Below, one piece after another: positions 21,044 through 30,995 of a stretch of 61,675 nucleotides of DNA. A program made the position numbers and the translations under genes. The DNA comes from Nitrospira sp. (GTDB lineage Bacteria > Nitrospirota > Nitrospiria > Nitrospirales > Nitrospiraceae): the NCBI GenBank assembly GCA_005116955.1, contig SWDI01000001.1, forward strand, positions 775,054 to 836,728, read 5' to 3'. The notes below the pieces were generated by a model. The model searched no databases. It had not been told where the DNA came from and saw nothing but the letters and a program-made list of their open reading frames with translations. Positions within the stretch are counted from its first letter, which is position 1, and each line of letters starts with the position of its first letter.

Positions 21044-21540
21044 AAGCGCTTATTTATTGTACCGTCATCGTTGGTCTTGTGCCGGTTCAGTCCGTTCTTC
21101 TCTCGCACCTCAGCGTGTGGGGGGTGAAGCCGGATCTGGGGTTCGTAGCGGTGTGTTTGATCGGTCTCATAGCAGGAGAGCTTGATGGCTTGTTGGTTGG
21201 GCTCGCACTTGGATGGGCGATGAGCCTGTTCTCCGCGCAAGACCTGATTTCGAGCGCGATCCTCAAGGGAGCCATAGGGTATATCGCTGGTCTCGTAGGT
21301 CGGCAGGTGGTCTATCTGAGCCCCGTTGTGCTCGTCATGGGACTGCTCGTTGTCTCGTGTGTGGTCGGACTGGTGACGCCGCTCGCCCTGAAGCTCAGCC
21401 CTCAGCAAGATCTATTGTGGGCTGCTTGGATGGTCGTACTGCCCCAAGCCTGTCTTGATGCGGTCATTGGAGGAGCGATCTACTGGCTTCTGTGGAGTCA
21501 TTTGAATATTGAGCAGGTGATGTCCGAATCTCGAATGTAG
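21040..21540 (+). CDS. mreD: Rod shape-determining protein MreD
   Basis: A 166-residue, almost entirely hydrophobic inner-membrane protein with five or so transmembrane helices, in the invariant position after mreC. MreD sequences vary widely, so the call rests on size, hydropathy and gene order. It overlaps mreC by four bases and ends 9 bp before mrdA. Confidence 0.9.
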   Translation: MKALIYCTVIVGLVPVQSVLLSHLSVWGVKPDLGFVAVCLIGLIAGELDGLLVGLALGWAMSLFSAQDLISSAILKGAIGYIAGLVGRQVVYLSPVVLVMGLLVVSCVVGLVTPLALKLSPQQDLLWAAWMVVLPQACLDAVIGGAIYWLLWSHLNIEQVMSESRM

Positions 21541-21549
21541 GCGTTCAGT

Positions 21550-23255
21550 ATGGCGACAGTGCAGTATCCTGAAACGGAATTTGGCGATCTCCATCGACGG
21601 CTCTTTATTCTCCGTGTGGGCCTTTTGCTGGTGGTGGCGCTGCTCGGACTTCGCCTCTGGCATCTTCAAATTCGTGAAGGGCCGTACTATCGAGACTTGT
21701 CGGAAAACAATCGTACCAGACTGGTGCTGCTTGAACCGGCACGTGGCCTGATCTATGACCGGCATGGTGTTCTTTTGGCGAATAACGTCCCGAGCTTCAG
21801 CCTCTACGTGACGCTGGAAGACGTGAAGGATCGCGAAGCATTAATTCAGCAGTTGAGCAGCTTGCTCGGCTTCGACCCGACCCTCGTTCGAAAAAAAATG
21901 ACCGCCAGAGGCAGCAAGCTGCTTCCGCGCAAGATCAAAGACCGTATGACCTTGCGCGATGCCATGTTGGTGGAATCCAACCGTCTCGATATGCCTGGGG
22001 TCATGATTCAGGTCGAGTCGCAGCGCAATTACCCAGGTGGGGTAACGGCGGCCCATCTCCTGGGCTATGTGGGGGAAATTTCAGCGGATCAATTGGAGAA
22101 ACCTGAGTTTGTCGATCTCCACCAAGGCAGCATTGTGGGGCAATATGGTGTGGAAAAGTCTTATGATCGACACATGCGTGGAATGGCTGGACAAAAGAAC
22201 GTCGAAGTTGATGCGCTCGGCCATGAGAAGAAAGCTGTGGTTGTCGAGAGACCGCAAGCAGGAAATGATCTCTATCTCACGATCGATGTGCGGCTCCAGA
22301 AGGTTGCCGAGGATCTACTGGGCGGAGAATACGGTGCCATCGTCGCGCTTGATCCGAACAGCGGTGATATTCTCGCGATGGCCAGCCGGCCGGGCTTCAA
22401 CCCAAACGTGCTCTCACGGGAACTGACTGCAAAGCAGTGGGTGGAAATCGTGCAGGACGAAGGACGTCCCTTGAATAATCGAGCCTCACAGGGGCAATAC
22501 CCCCCCGGTTCCATCTTCAAAATTCCCATGGCCGTCGCTGCGTTGGAGTCAAAAACCATGTCGCCTTCCAGTACGGTGTTCTGTAATGGGGGATACCAGT
22601 TTGGCAAGCGGCTGTATCACGACTGGAAAGCCAGCGGGCATGGGTACGTCGATCTGCACAATGCATTGGTCCATTCCTGTGACGTGTACTTTTATACGAT
22701 CGGTCAACGCATGGGGATCGATGTGATGGCTGACCATTACAGATGGCGAGTCTCGTCGGTACGGTTGCGAACAATGGCGTCAGCTACCGTCCTCGGCTGG
22801 TGCAGGCGGTCATGGATCGAACGTCGGGGAACCTTCAAGAGTTACCGGCTGTTCCGCGCGGGAAGATCAATGCGAAACCGGAAACCTTCCGCGTCATCAA
22901 GGACGCACTCGCCGACGTCGTCACAAAGGGAACGGCGACGAGAGCGAAATCCTCCATGGTCACGATCGGTGGGAAAACGGGGACGGCGCAAGTGGCGGCG
23001 CTCCGGACTGGACCGGAAGAGAACATTCCCAAAAAATTCCGAGACCATGCGTGGTTCGTCGCCTTTGCACCGGTGGAATCGCCGAAGATCGCCGTCGCCG
23101 TGCTTGCGGAACATATGGGGCACGGTGGGGCCGCCGCGGCTCCTCTTGCGAAAGAAGTAATTGAAACATATATGAAGCTCGCTCCACAGGTGCCAGCCGT
23201 CACCTCGGATCTATCCGGCGTGAAGAGGTCGGAACGATCCGCGAAAGACTCATGA
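21550..23255 (+). pseudogene. mrdA: Penicillin-binding protein 2 (MrdA), internal out-of-frame deletion
   Basis: A transpeptidase for elongation of the cell wall, broken in this sequence. The first part (from 21550) encodes the membrane anchor, the dimerisation domain, the active-site S-x-x-K motif (PPGSIFK) and the S-x-N-type motif (HSCDVYF), and runs normally to MGIDVMAD near 22734. The next recognisable sequence is LQMASLVGTVANNG in another frame at about 22737-22743, leading to the KTG motif (GGKTGTAQV) and a normal end at 23255. About 50-60 residues expected between these points are missing, and the frame shifts. Either a real deletion or an assembly error; mreBCD and rodA around it are intact. 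Confidence 0.88.
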
Positions 23256-24373
23256 TCGATCGATTGACCGAACATCGAGGACTCGATAGTTTTGACATCC
23301 GTTATGTTGCCTTGATCCTGGCCATCCTGGGGATCGGTGTGTTGTCCATTTATAGCGTTACGCATGGGCAGAAGGGTGGGGTGGCGCCGTATTATCTCAA
23401 GCAGTTGATATGGATCGGCCTTGGTGCGGCGGCCTTCCTCGTCATGTGGGCATCGGACTACCATGATCTCGCGCGGTTTGCCTATCCCGCCTACGCCGTG
23501 ATCTTGCTGATGCTGGTGTTTGTATTATTCGAAGGGCGAACCAGCAAGGGCGCGCAGCGGTGGATCGCGCTGGGCCCGTTTACTTTTCAACCGTCTGAAT
23601 TCGCCAAGCTGATCCTCATCTTGGTGTTGGCTCATTACTACTCGAAGGCCCCTCGTGTAGGATGGTTGCAGCGTGTCATCGTTCCGGGGCTGTTAGTGTT
23701 GCCTGGTCTCCTCCTCATCTTAAAGCAACCCGACTTGGGGAGTGGGCTCAGCTTCGTCGCGGTGTATGCCGCGATGTTGCTCATGGTGGGCGTTCGTTCG
23801 AAAGCCTTAGGGTTTATCCTGCTCTTCTCGATCATGCTGTTCCCGTTTGCTTGGGAAGGCGTGTGGGGGTCCTTGCATGATTACCAGCGACAGCGCATTA
23901 TGGCGTTTGTTGACCCCGGTTACGATCCTGGAGGGAAGGGGTACCATGCCTTGCAATCGAAGATCGCGATCGGCTCTGGGGAATTACTGGGGAAGGGCCT
24001 CTACGGCGGCACCCAAAGTCAGCTGAAGTTTTTGCCGGAAGGCCATACCGATTTTGTATTCGCCGTTTTTGCAGAGGAATGGGGCTTTCTTGGTGTGTTG
24101 GTCTTGTTGACGTTGTTTGTGGGGCTGATTTGGCTCTCGCTGGAGATCGCGTCCAAGGCGAAGGATCAACTTGGAGCACTGCTTGCCGTGGGGATCGTGG
24201 CGATGTTGTGTTTCTGTGTCGTGGTGAATATCGGCATGACGGTGGGGATGTTTCCGATCGTCGGCATTCCCCTGCCTTTGGTGAGCTACGGTGGAAGCGC
24301 CACGATTATGACCATGGCGGCATTAGGCTTGTTATTGAACGTCAAGCGGAAGAGGTTAAGCCTGTTTTATTAA
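23252..24373 (+). CDS. rodA: Peptidoglycan polymerase RodA
   Basis: A 373-residue SEDS-family glycosyltransferase with about ten transmembrane helices. Family motifs: GAQRWIALGPFTFQPSEFAKL, LKQPDLGSG, the periplasmic TDFVFAVFAEEWGF and the C-terminal GIPLPLVSYGGSA. It polymerises glycan strands with PBP2. The start overlaps the mrdA stop (ATGA), so correct coupling would depend on the second mrdA frame. Confidence 0.96.
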   Translation: MIDRLTEHRGLDSFDIRYVALILAILGIGVLSIYSVTHGQKGGVAPYYLKQLIWIGLGAAAFLVMWASDYHDLARFAYPAYAVILLMLVFVLFEGRTSKGAQRWIALGPFTFQPSEFAKLILILVLAHYYSKAPRVGWLQRVIVPGLLVLPGLLLILKQPDLGSGLSFVAVYAAMLLMVGVRSKALGFILLFSIMLFPFAWEGVWGSLHDYQRQRIMAFVDPGYDPGGKGYHALQSKIAIGSGELLGKGLYGGTQSQLKFLPEGHTDFVFAVFAEEWGFLGVLVLLTLFVGLIWLSLEIASKAKDQLGALLAVGIVAMLCFCVVVNIGMTVGMFPIVGIPLPLVSYGGSATIMTMAALGLLLNVKRKRLSLFY

Positions 24374-24534
24374 ACGGTGACCGATTAGGGGGAACGCTCG
24401 AGTTTCGTTATTCGGAGAAGTTACTATCGAAAGCCGGGAGCGCCGGTGTGTGGAGCGAGTGATGGACCTAGGCGTGGGCCTGCGTTCTAGCGCTCTCAGC
24501 CGAGTCCTGTGGCTTGCAGACCAAAGGAGTCAAT

Positions 24535-26049
24535 ATGGGAAGTGAAATTGCGATCACCGTTGCGCGGGAAGAAACCCGTGTGGCCGTGCTGGATGGCGGA
24601 GTCGTCACCGATTTGTTCGGAGACCGCGCGAAGCATAAGGATTTTGTTGGAAATATCTATAAGGGAAAGGTGGCCAAGGTCTTGCCGGGGATGCAAGCTG
24701 CGTTTGTGGATATCGGCCTAGATAAGGCGGCGTTTATGCATGTCTCGGATCTACTCGTGGATGCCGAGCCTGGTGATATGCTGGTTGAGGCCGAAGCCGA
24801 AGAAGACGATAAAGACTCGGATATGCCCCGGCCGAAGCGTCAGAGCGCGAAGCCGATCGAACAACTGCTCAGTGAAGGCCAGGAGTTGATGGTCCAGATT
24901 TCAAAGGGCCCGATCGGCACCAAGGGGTCGCGCGTGACGGCCTACGTCTCGCTTCCAGGACGCTATCTGGTCTTTATGCCGAACGTCGACCATATCGGCG
25001 TGTCTCGGCGAATTCCGCGAGATGAAGAACGGGCGAGACTGAAAGAGATCATGCGCCGGGTGAGGCGCCCTGGTTTTGGGTATATCGTGCGGACGGTCAG
25101 TGAAGGCGTCAAGGAAGATGAATTGAAGTCCGATGTCGACTTTCTCCACGTTCTTTGGCAGGACATTTTGACGAAGCGAGAGCGCTTGCCAGCTCCCGCA
25201 TTGTTGCATTCGGATTTGAGCTTGAGCTTCCGTGTCGTGAGGGACTTGTTCGGCAAAAAGGTGGATCGATTATGGATCGATTCACGAGAGGAATACGAAG
25301 CCATTCGAGGCTTTGTGCAGCGATTTTCTCCTGAACAGACTTCGCGGATTCATTTCTACGATAAGGATGCGCCCTTGTTCGAGCATCTTGGGGTGGAGCA
25401 AGAAATTGCCCGCGCAATGAGCCGGAAAGTCTGGCTCAAGTCGGGAGGGCATCTCGTGATCGATCATACCGAAGCGATGACGGTGATCGACGTCAATACG
25501 GGACGTTTCGTGGGGAAGCGAGATCAAGAAGAGACGATCCTTCGCAATAATCTCGAGGCGGCCAAAGAGGTCGCCTATCAATTGAAGTTGCGGGGCATCG
25601 GCGGCATTATCATTGTCGACTTTATCGATATGGAGCGGGAGAAGAATCGGGATAAGGTCTATCATGCGTTGGTGGATGCCATGGCATCGGATAAGGCGAG
25701 AACAAGGATCTCCAGGATTTCCGACCTCGGCCTGATCGAAATCTCACGCGAGCGGGTACGAGAGGACCTGTTACGGTCGCTGTCAGAGCCGTGCCGCTAT
25801 TGCGAGGGCCGTGGATACACGAAGTCTCCTACCACCGTGGCGTACGAAATTTTCCGCGAGATCCGGCGGATTGAATCATCAGGTGATCAGCAACGGATTT
25901 TCGTGGGAGCCCATCCCACAGTGGCGGAACTGTTACAAGACGAAGAACGGTACGGAGTGGAAGTATTGGAGCGAGACTGTTCCGCGAAAATCATCGTGAC
26001 ACCGGATAATCAGTTGCATCTTGAACAGTACGATCTGGTCGTGTTCTAG
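24535..26049 (+). CDS. rng: Ribonuclease G/E family endoribonuclease
   Basis: A 504-residue RNase of the Rne/Rng family. An S1 RNA-binding domain (about residues 36-125, VGKVLPGMQAAFVDIG-like) is followed by the RNase H-like and DNase I-like catalytic parts with INVNTGRF-type metal site (here VIDVNTGRFVG) and the zinc-link motif C-x-x-C (CRYC) near residue 425. There is no long C-terminal scaffold, so RNase G fits better than RNase E. The ATG at 24535 follows AAGGAG. An acidic insertion (EAEEDDKDSD) lies within the S1 domain. Confidence 0.93.
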   Translation: MGSEIAITVAREETRVAVLDGGVVTDLFGDRAKHKDFVGNIYKGKVAKVLPGMQAAFVDIGLDKAAFMHVSDLLVDAEPGDMLVEAEAEEDDKDSDMPRPKRQSAKPIEQLLSEGQELMVQISKGPIGTKGSRVTAYVSLPGRYLVFMPNVDHIGVSRRIPRDEERARLKEIMRRVRRPGFGYIVRTVSEGVKEDELKSDVDFLHVLWQDILTKRERLPAPALLHSDLSLSFRVVRDLFGKKVDRLWIDSREEYEAIRGFVQRFSPEQTSRIHFYDKDAPLFEHLGVEQEIARAMSRKVWLKSGGHLVIDHTEAMTVIDVNTGRFVGKRDQEETILRNNLEAAKEVAYQLKLRGIGGIIIVDFIDMEREKNRDKVYHALVDAMASDKARTRISRISDLGLIEISRERVREDLLRSLSEPCRYCEGRGYTKSPTTVAYEIFREIRRIESSGDQQRIFVGAHPTVAELLQDEERYGVEVLERDCSAKIIVTPDNQLHLEQYDLVVF

Positions 26050-26150
26050 TTGAGCGTCATCGCTGTAGCCGCCTGTGTCGGGGGAGATGTGCCGCCTGCC
26101 GGACCCTCCAACTGTTGAAACGAACTTTCTCCTGATGCTCAAGGCCGATC

Positions 26151-27269
26151 ATGGATGATGCATCTTTGACCTCCTGGCTCATGCTCCAAGCGGTTGACGG
26201 TGTCGGCGATCGCACTCTTCTCAAGCTGATCCATGCGTTTGGATCGCCCGATGCGGTGCTCGGCGCAACGATGGATGACTTAATTGGTATCGGTTGCAGC
26301 CCGGAACTGGCTGAGTCCGTTCGGCGAGGCCCAGAATCGAGTATTCGGCGACAGATCGATAGCCAAGTGAAGACAGTTGAACGCCTCAAGATCCAAACCG
26401 TCACCCTATTCGATCGATCCTATCCGGCCCGTCTGAAAGCCATTTCCGATCCCCCACCATTGTTGTATGTGAGCGGAAGCGTCTTGCTCAAGGACGAGGT
26501 CGGGGTGGCGATCGTGGGTGGACGGCGGGCGACGCCATCCGGCAGACTCATCACCGAGGAGATTGCGAAGGACTTGGCAGGATGTGGGGTGACGATCGTG
26601 AGCGGCCTCGCTCGTGGAATCGATGCTGCGGCGCACCGAGGCGCGCTAGCGGGGAAGGGCCGCACGATTGCAGTACTGGGGTGCGGCATTGATCGGACCT
26701 ATCCATCAGAGCATCATGCGCTGAGGCGGAATATCGAATCGCATGGCGCCGTCATCTCAGAATTGCCGATCGGTGCTGCGCCGCAAAGTCATCACTTCCC
26801 TCGAAGGAATCGGATTATCAGTGGGCTGTCATTGGGCGTGCTCGTCGGCGAAGCCGCAACCAACAGTGGTTCCTTGATCACTGCAAAACTAGCGTTGGAG
26901 CAAGGTCGAGAGGTGTTTGCCGTACCCGGCTCCATCAAGGAAGAAGCCTGTCGTGGATCGAATCGTTTGATCAAAGAGGGGGCGAAACTGATTGAAGGGG
27001 CCCAAGACATTCTCGATGAGATTCTTCCACAAATTGATGCGCGGCAGCGGGCCATGCTGCATCTTGACGAAGCCGTGATGGACGCGCGTGCACCATTAGC
27101 AAAGGAAGGTGCGTTGGTGTATGACGCCCTGTCCTATGAGGCGCGATCCGTCGATGCCGTCATCGAGAGTACGGGACTTAGCGCCGCGCAAGTATCGGCG
27201 ACATTGCTTTCGCTAGAATTGAACGGGCGGATCCGCCAACTCCCCGGTCAACAATACATTCGCCTGTAG
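26151..27269 (+). CDS. dprA: DNA-processing protein DprA
   Basis: A 372-residue protein that loads RecA on incoming single-stranded DNA in transformation. An N-terminal helix-hairpin-helix-like region precedes the Rossmann-like DprA domain with the motifs VAIVGGRRATPSG, SGLARGIDAAAHRGAL, VLGCGIDRTYP and the PRRNRIISGLS phosphate-binding block. A C-terminal winged-helix DprA_WH domain (about 300-372) is present. It lies upstream of topA, a common arrangement. Confidence 0.95.
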   Translation: MDDASLTSWLMLQAVDGVGDRTLLKLIHAFGSPDAVLGATMDDLIGIGCSPELAESVRRGPESSIRRQIDSQVKTVERLKIQTVTLFDRSYPARLKAISDPPPLLYVSGSVLLKDEVGVAIVGGRRATPSGRLITEEIAKDLAGCGVTIVSGLARGIDAAAHRGALAGKGRTIAVLGCGIDRTYPSEHHALRRNIESHGAVISELPIGAAPQSHHFPRRNRIISGLSLGVLVGEAATNSGSLITAKLALEQGREVFAVPGSIKEEACRGSNRLIKEGAKLIEGAQDILDEILPQIDARQRAMLHLDEAVMDARAPLAKEGALVYDALSYEARSVDAVIESTGLSAAQVSATLLSLELNGRIRQLPGQQYIRL

Positions 27270-27516
27270 CCCCAGCGAGGGATCGAATCCTGCCTCAACC
27301 GTCGCCCGAGTAAGAGTCGACAGTTCGCTAGACGCGAGAAACGTCTTCATCTGTGAAAATGGTGTATGACGAAAATAGCAGGTGCGGCCTATCACTAGGG
27401 TGATGTTGTATCGTCACCGAATGGTGCCGAGCCTGTTGCCGACTGCCATTCTAGTTGCACGAATCTTCTATATTTGGTACGGATGATAGAATTCTTGAGA
27501 GGTAGATGGAGTCGTC

Positions 27517-29856
27517 ATGGCAAAAAACTTGATCATCGTTGAGTCGCCGACGAAGGCGAGGACGATTACGAAGTATCTGGGCCGTGGGTATACGGTGATG
27601 GCGTCGGTGGGGCACATCAAGGATCTTCCGACCAGTAAATTGGGCGTGGATCTCGAGCACGATTTTGAACCACAGTATGTGACGATCAAAGGCAAGTCGA
27701 AGGTGTTGGCTGAAATCAAGAAGAAGGCCGAAGAGGCGGACAAGATCTTTCTGGCACCGGACCCTGACCGTGAAGGCGAAGCGATCGCGTGGCATCTTGA
27801 ACAGGAGCTGCTGGGAAAATCAAAGAAGAAAAAAAAGGATACAAAAATCTTCCGGGTGTTGTTCAACGAAATCACGGAGTCCGCGATCAAACGCGCGCTA
27901 CAGTCACCGGGCGAGATCGACATGAAACGGGTGAATGCTCAGCAGGCACGCCGCGTGCTGGATCGTATCGTGGGGTATCAAGGCAGCCAATTGCTCTGGA
28001 ATAAGGTTCGGCGCGGGCTCAGCATGGGGCGCGTGCAGTCGGTGGCCATGCGGCTGATTTGCGAGCGAGAGGCAGAGCGGGAAGCCTTCCGAACAGAAGA
28101 GTATTGGTCGATCGTTGCGCTGCTGGCCGGAACCAATCCACCGCCATTCGAGGCGAAACTCCACAGTGTCAACGGCGAAGAGGCGTCGATTGAAAACGCC
28201 GAGCAAGCCGGCCGCATCGTCGGTGAGATTCAAGGCAAGGCCTTCGTCGTCCAATCCATCGAGCGCCGAGAAAAGAAACGGAATCCCGTCGCGCCGTTCA
28301 TTACCAGCCGTTTGCAGCAGGAAGCCTCCCGAAAGTTGCACTTTTCGCCGAAGAAAACGATGACGCTGGCGCAGCAGCTCTACGAGGGTATCGAAATCGG
28401 AGCTGAAGGCGCGACCGGTCTCATTACCTATATGAGAACGGACTCGCCCCGTATTTCCAACGAAGCGATGGCTGATGCTCGCGAGGTGATTCGGTCCCGA
28501 TTCGGTGCGAACTATCTCCCCAGCACGCCAAATGTCTATAAAACATCGAAAGCTGCCCAGGAAGCGCACGAAGCCATCAGGCCGACGTCGGCTGGACGCG
28601 ACCCTGAATCAATTCGCCAGTACTTGGATCACGATCAGCACAATCTCTACAAGTTGATCTGGAATCGCTTCATCGCGTCGCAGATGGTCCCGGCCATCTT
28701 AGATGTCACGCGTATTGATTCAACACCGGTCAGCACCAAGGAGCGGTACGTGTTCCGTTCTACCGGAACGGTCGTGAAGTTTCCCGGCCATACGATCGTC
28801 TACATGGAGGGTGTTGACAAAGAAGCGCCATCGCAGAAGCCGAAGGCCGACCAAGAGGCGGACGACGACGAGCGTCTGCTCCCGGCCTTGACAGAAGGGG
28901 AGCGGTTGCGATTGGTCCAGCAGGATGGGCAGACGGTCCCAGGAATGTTGTCGAAACAGCATTTCACACAACCACCGCCACGCTATAACGAAGCGTTGTT
29001 GATCAAGGAGTTGGAGGAAAAAGGTATCGGACGTCCGTCGACCTACGCCGCCATTATTTCTACGATCCAAGATCGCAAGTATGTGGAAAAGACCGAAGGG
29101 CGGCTCGTGCCGACGGAGACAGGGAAAACCGTCCATGATTTCTTGATGAAAGGCTTTCCCGATCTCATCAACGTGGATTTCACGTCGCAGCTCGAAGAAC
29201 AGTTGGATGAAGTGGAAGAGGGGAGTAAGCCTTGGGTGACAGCGGTACGCGATTTCTATACACCGTTCACCAGAGAACTGGAGCGAGCGAAGACGATTCC
29301 TGGGCCGAAAGACATCGTCGAGCCGCCGACGAACATTCCGTGCGAGAAGTGCGGTCGGATGTTGGAAATCAAGTGGGGACGGAACGGGAAGTTTCTCGCT
29401 TGTCCCGCGTATAAAGACGATCCTCCCTGTAAGAATACACAGAACTTCGAAAAGCTACCGGATGGCACGATCAAAATCGTTCCCAAGGAGGAGATCACCA
29501 CTGATCAGGTTTGTGACAAATGCGGTAGTCCGATGGTGGTGAAGACCGGACGCTTCGGCAAGTTCATCGCCTGTTCCGCCTATCCCCAGTGTAAGACGAC
29601 CAAGCCGCTAGCGCTTGGTGTCAAATGCCCGCAGCCCGATTGCGGTGGCGACCTCGTGCAGAAACGGACGAAGAAGGCTCGCTCATTCTTTGCCTGCAGT
29701 CATTATCCCAAATGTGAGTATGCCCTCTGGGACCGGCCGGTGCCCAAAGTCTGTCCCACGTGTCAGGCTCCGTTCCTCATCGAAAAAATCAGTAAGCAAG
29801 ACGGTCGCAGCGTCCAATGTCGCAACCAAGAGTGCGGCTACCGTGAAGCAGGGTAA
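27517..29856 (+). CDS. topA: DNA topoisomerase I
   Basis: A 779-residue type IA topoisomerase that relaxes negative supercoils. The Toprim domain begins with NLIIVESPTKARTI and contains the DPDREGEA metal site; the active-site tyrosine is Tyr305 in TYMRTDSPRIS. The C-terminus carries four zinc-finger modules, beginning CEKCGRMLE, CDKCGSPMV, CPQPDCGGD and CPTCQAPF. Full length for the family. Its ribosome site is the GAGAGG before the ATG. Confidence 0.97.
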   Translation: MAKNLIIVESPTKARTITKYLGRGYTVMASVGHIKDLPTSKLGVDLEHDFEPQYVTIKGKSKVLAEIKKKAEEADKIFLAPDPDREGEAIAWHLEQELLGKSKKKKKDTKIFRVLFNEITESAIKRALQSPGEIDMKRVNAQQARRVLDRIVGYQGSQLLWNKVRRGLSMGRVQSVAMRLICEREAEREAFRTEEYWSIVALLAGTNPPPFEAKLHSVNGEEASIENAEQAGRIVGEIQGKAFVVQSIERREKKRNPVAPFITSRLQQEASRKLHFSPKKTMTLAQQLYEGIEIGAEGATGLITYMRTDSPRISNEAMADAREVIRSRFGANYLPSTPNVYKTSKAAQEAHEAIRPTSAGRDPESIRQYLDHDQHNLYKLIWNRFIASQMVPAILDVTRIDSTPVSTKERYVFRSTGTVVKFPGHTIVYMEGVDKEAPSQKPKADQEADDDERLLPALTEGERLRLVQQDGQTVPGMLSKQHFTQPPPRYNEALLIKELEEKGIGRPSTYAAIISTIQDRKYVEKTEGRLVPTETGKTVHDFLMKGFPDLINVDFTSQLEEQLDEVEEGSKPWVTAVRDFYTPFTRELERAKTIPGPKDIVEPPTNIPCEKCGRMLEIKWGRNGKFLACPAYKDDPPCKNTQNFEKLPDGTIKIVPKEEITTDQVCDKCGSPMVVKTGRFGKFIACSAYPQCKTTKPLALGVKCPQPDCGGDLVQKRTKKARSFFACSHYPKCEYALWDRPVPKVCPTCQAPFLIEKISKQDGRSVQCRNQECGYREAG

Positions 29857-30151
29857 CCAGTCTCTGTTCCTTCTGATTACTTCGTTCTCACTCGACAATC
29901 ACCGCTATTCCCCTTTGAGGCGGCTGTGACGCCACACCTTGGGGTACGAGCGTAGGGGGCACGGTGGATCCTTTGGCGTCTTGTTAAGACCAATCGAGTG
30001 AAAGTCCGGCAATGCTTGCCTGATACCAGCCCCTGTTATAACGTCAAGGCTTCCGATTCCTTTGTTGGGTCGTTCTTGCGAAACTCGCTTGTGATGCAGG
30101 GTTGGAGACTTTTGCGAACTGGAGGTTGGAAATCGATGGTTATTCACCTGT

Positions 30152-30739
30152 TTGGCAATGGTGGTGTGGTTGTGCGCGGGTCTGGCGTGGTTGCCTCTGG
30201 CTTCGGCTCAAGAGGCATCTCCTGCTATCAGTGAACGACAGACAGTAGGAGTTGTGGTCGGCGGCATGGTACCGGTGCGATTCATGGATGGGCAATCGTC
30301 CAAACTTAACGGAGTGTCGGTCCATCCGTATTGGCAAATCGTAGTCATGCGTCCTACCAGTCATGAATGGTGGAGTGGTTCTGTCGCTCTCGGGGTTGAG
30401 GCAGCAGTTTTAGGGATCACAGAACCGACTGGTGCCTATGGGATTGGTGTTACGCCGAAACTGATCTATACCTTCACCTCGTTCGGTCCCCTGAAGCCCT
30501 ACATCGAAGGTGGTGGTGGGCCGCTCTGGACCAACTTCGACGGCCGCATTCCCGAGCAAGGATCAGACTTCAATTTTTTGGTCTGGGGCGGTGCGGGCGC
30601 AACCTATGATTTGACCACACAATGGGCGCTCAATGCCGGAGTCCGCTTCAGCCATATCTCCAATGGCGACACGGGTAGTCCAAATGGTGGGGTCAATTAC
30701 CTGCTGCCGTTTCTTGGAGTCTCTGCGAAGGTTTTCTGA
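30152..30739 (+). CDS. PagL-like lipid A 3-O-deacylase (acyloxyacyl hydrolase family)
   Basis: A 195-residue outer-membrane beta-barrel protein with a signal peptide (cleavage after ASA, about residue 19). The C-terminal FSHISNGDTGSPNGGVN matches the PagL active-site region, with the catalytic His-Ser pair. It would remove an acyl chain from lipid A. The start is uncertain: the frame opens with TTG/ATG at 30152/30158 without a ribosome site, while an ATG at 30135 with GGAGG upstream is one base out of frame. A single-base error or mutation in the signal peptide is possible. Confidence 0.75.
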   Translation: MAMVVWLCAGLAWLPLASAQEASPAISERQTVGVVVGGMVPVRFMDGQSSKLNGVSVHPYWQIVVMRPTSHEWWSGSVALGVEAAVLGITEPTGAYGIGVTPKLIYTFTSFGPLKPYIEGGGGPLWTNFDGRIPEQGSDFNFLVWGGAGATYDLTTQWALNAGVRFSHISNGDTGSPNGGVNYLLPFLGVSAKVF

Positions 30740-30995
30740 TCTCTAGAAGTAGAGGCCTTCCCACCGCAGTTAAGTCAGGCATGTATGAAAGGGCAGGATG
30801 TTGCCATTTCTTATCCACGAACGAGCTGATAGCCTGCATCGACAACACTGATAAAAGCACGCCCGAGCCATTTTAAAAACTGTGCTGTTTCATCCGACCG
30901 CGCCTGACCTCATCGGATTCAAAGTCGGCAGGCTAGAGCGGACGCGTGCGCCATACGGCGAGGCTGTGTAAGGCAAAGTCTGCTAGGATGCGGCG

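Noticed and set aside
29998..30234. 78-codon frame overlapping the start of the PagL-like gene
   Set aside because: It only represents the out-of-frame reading of the deacylase signal peptide region.
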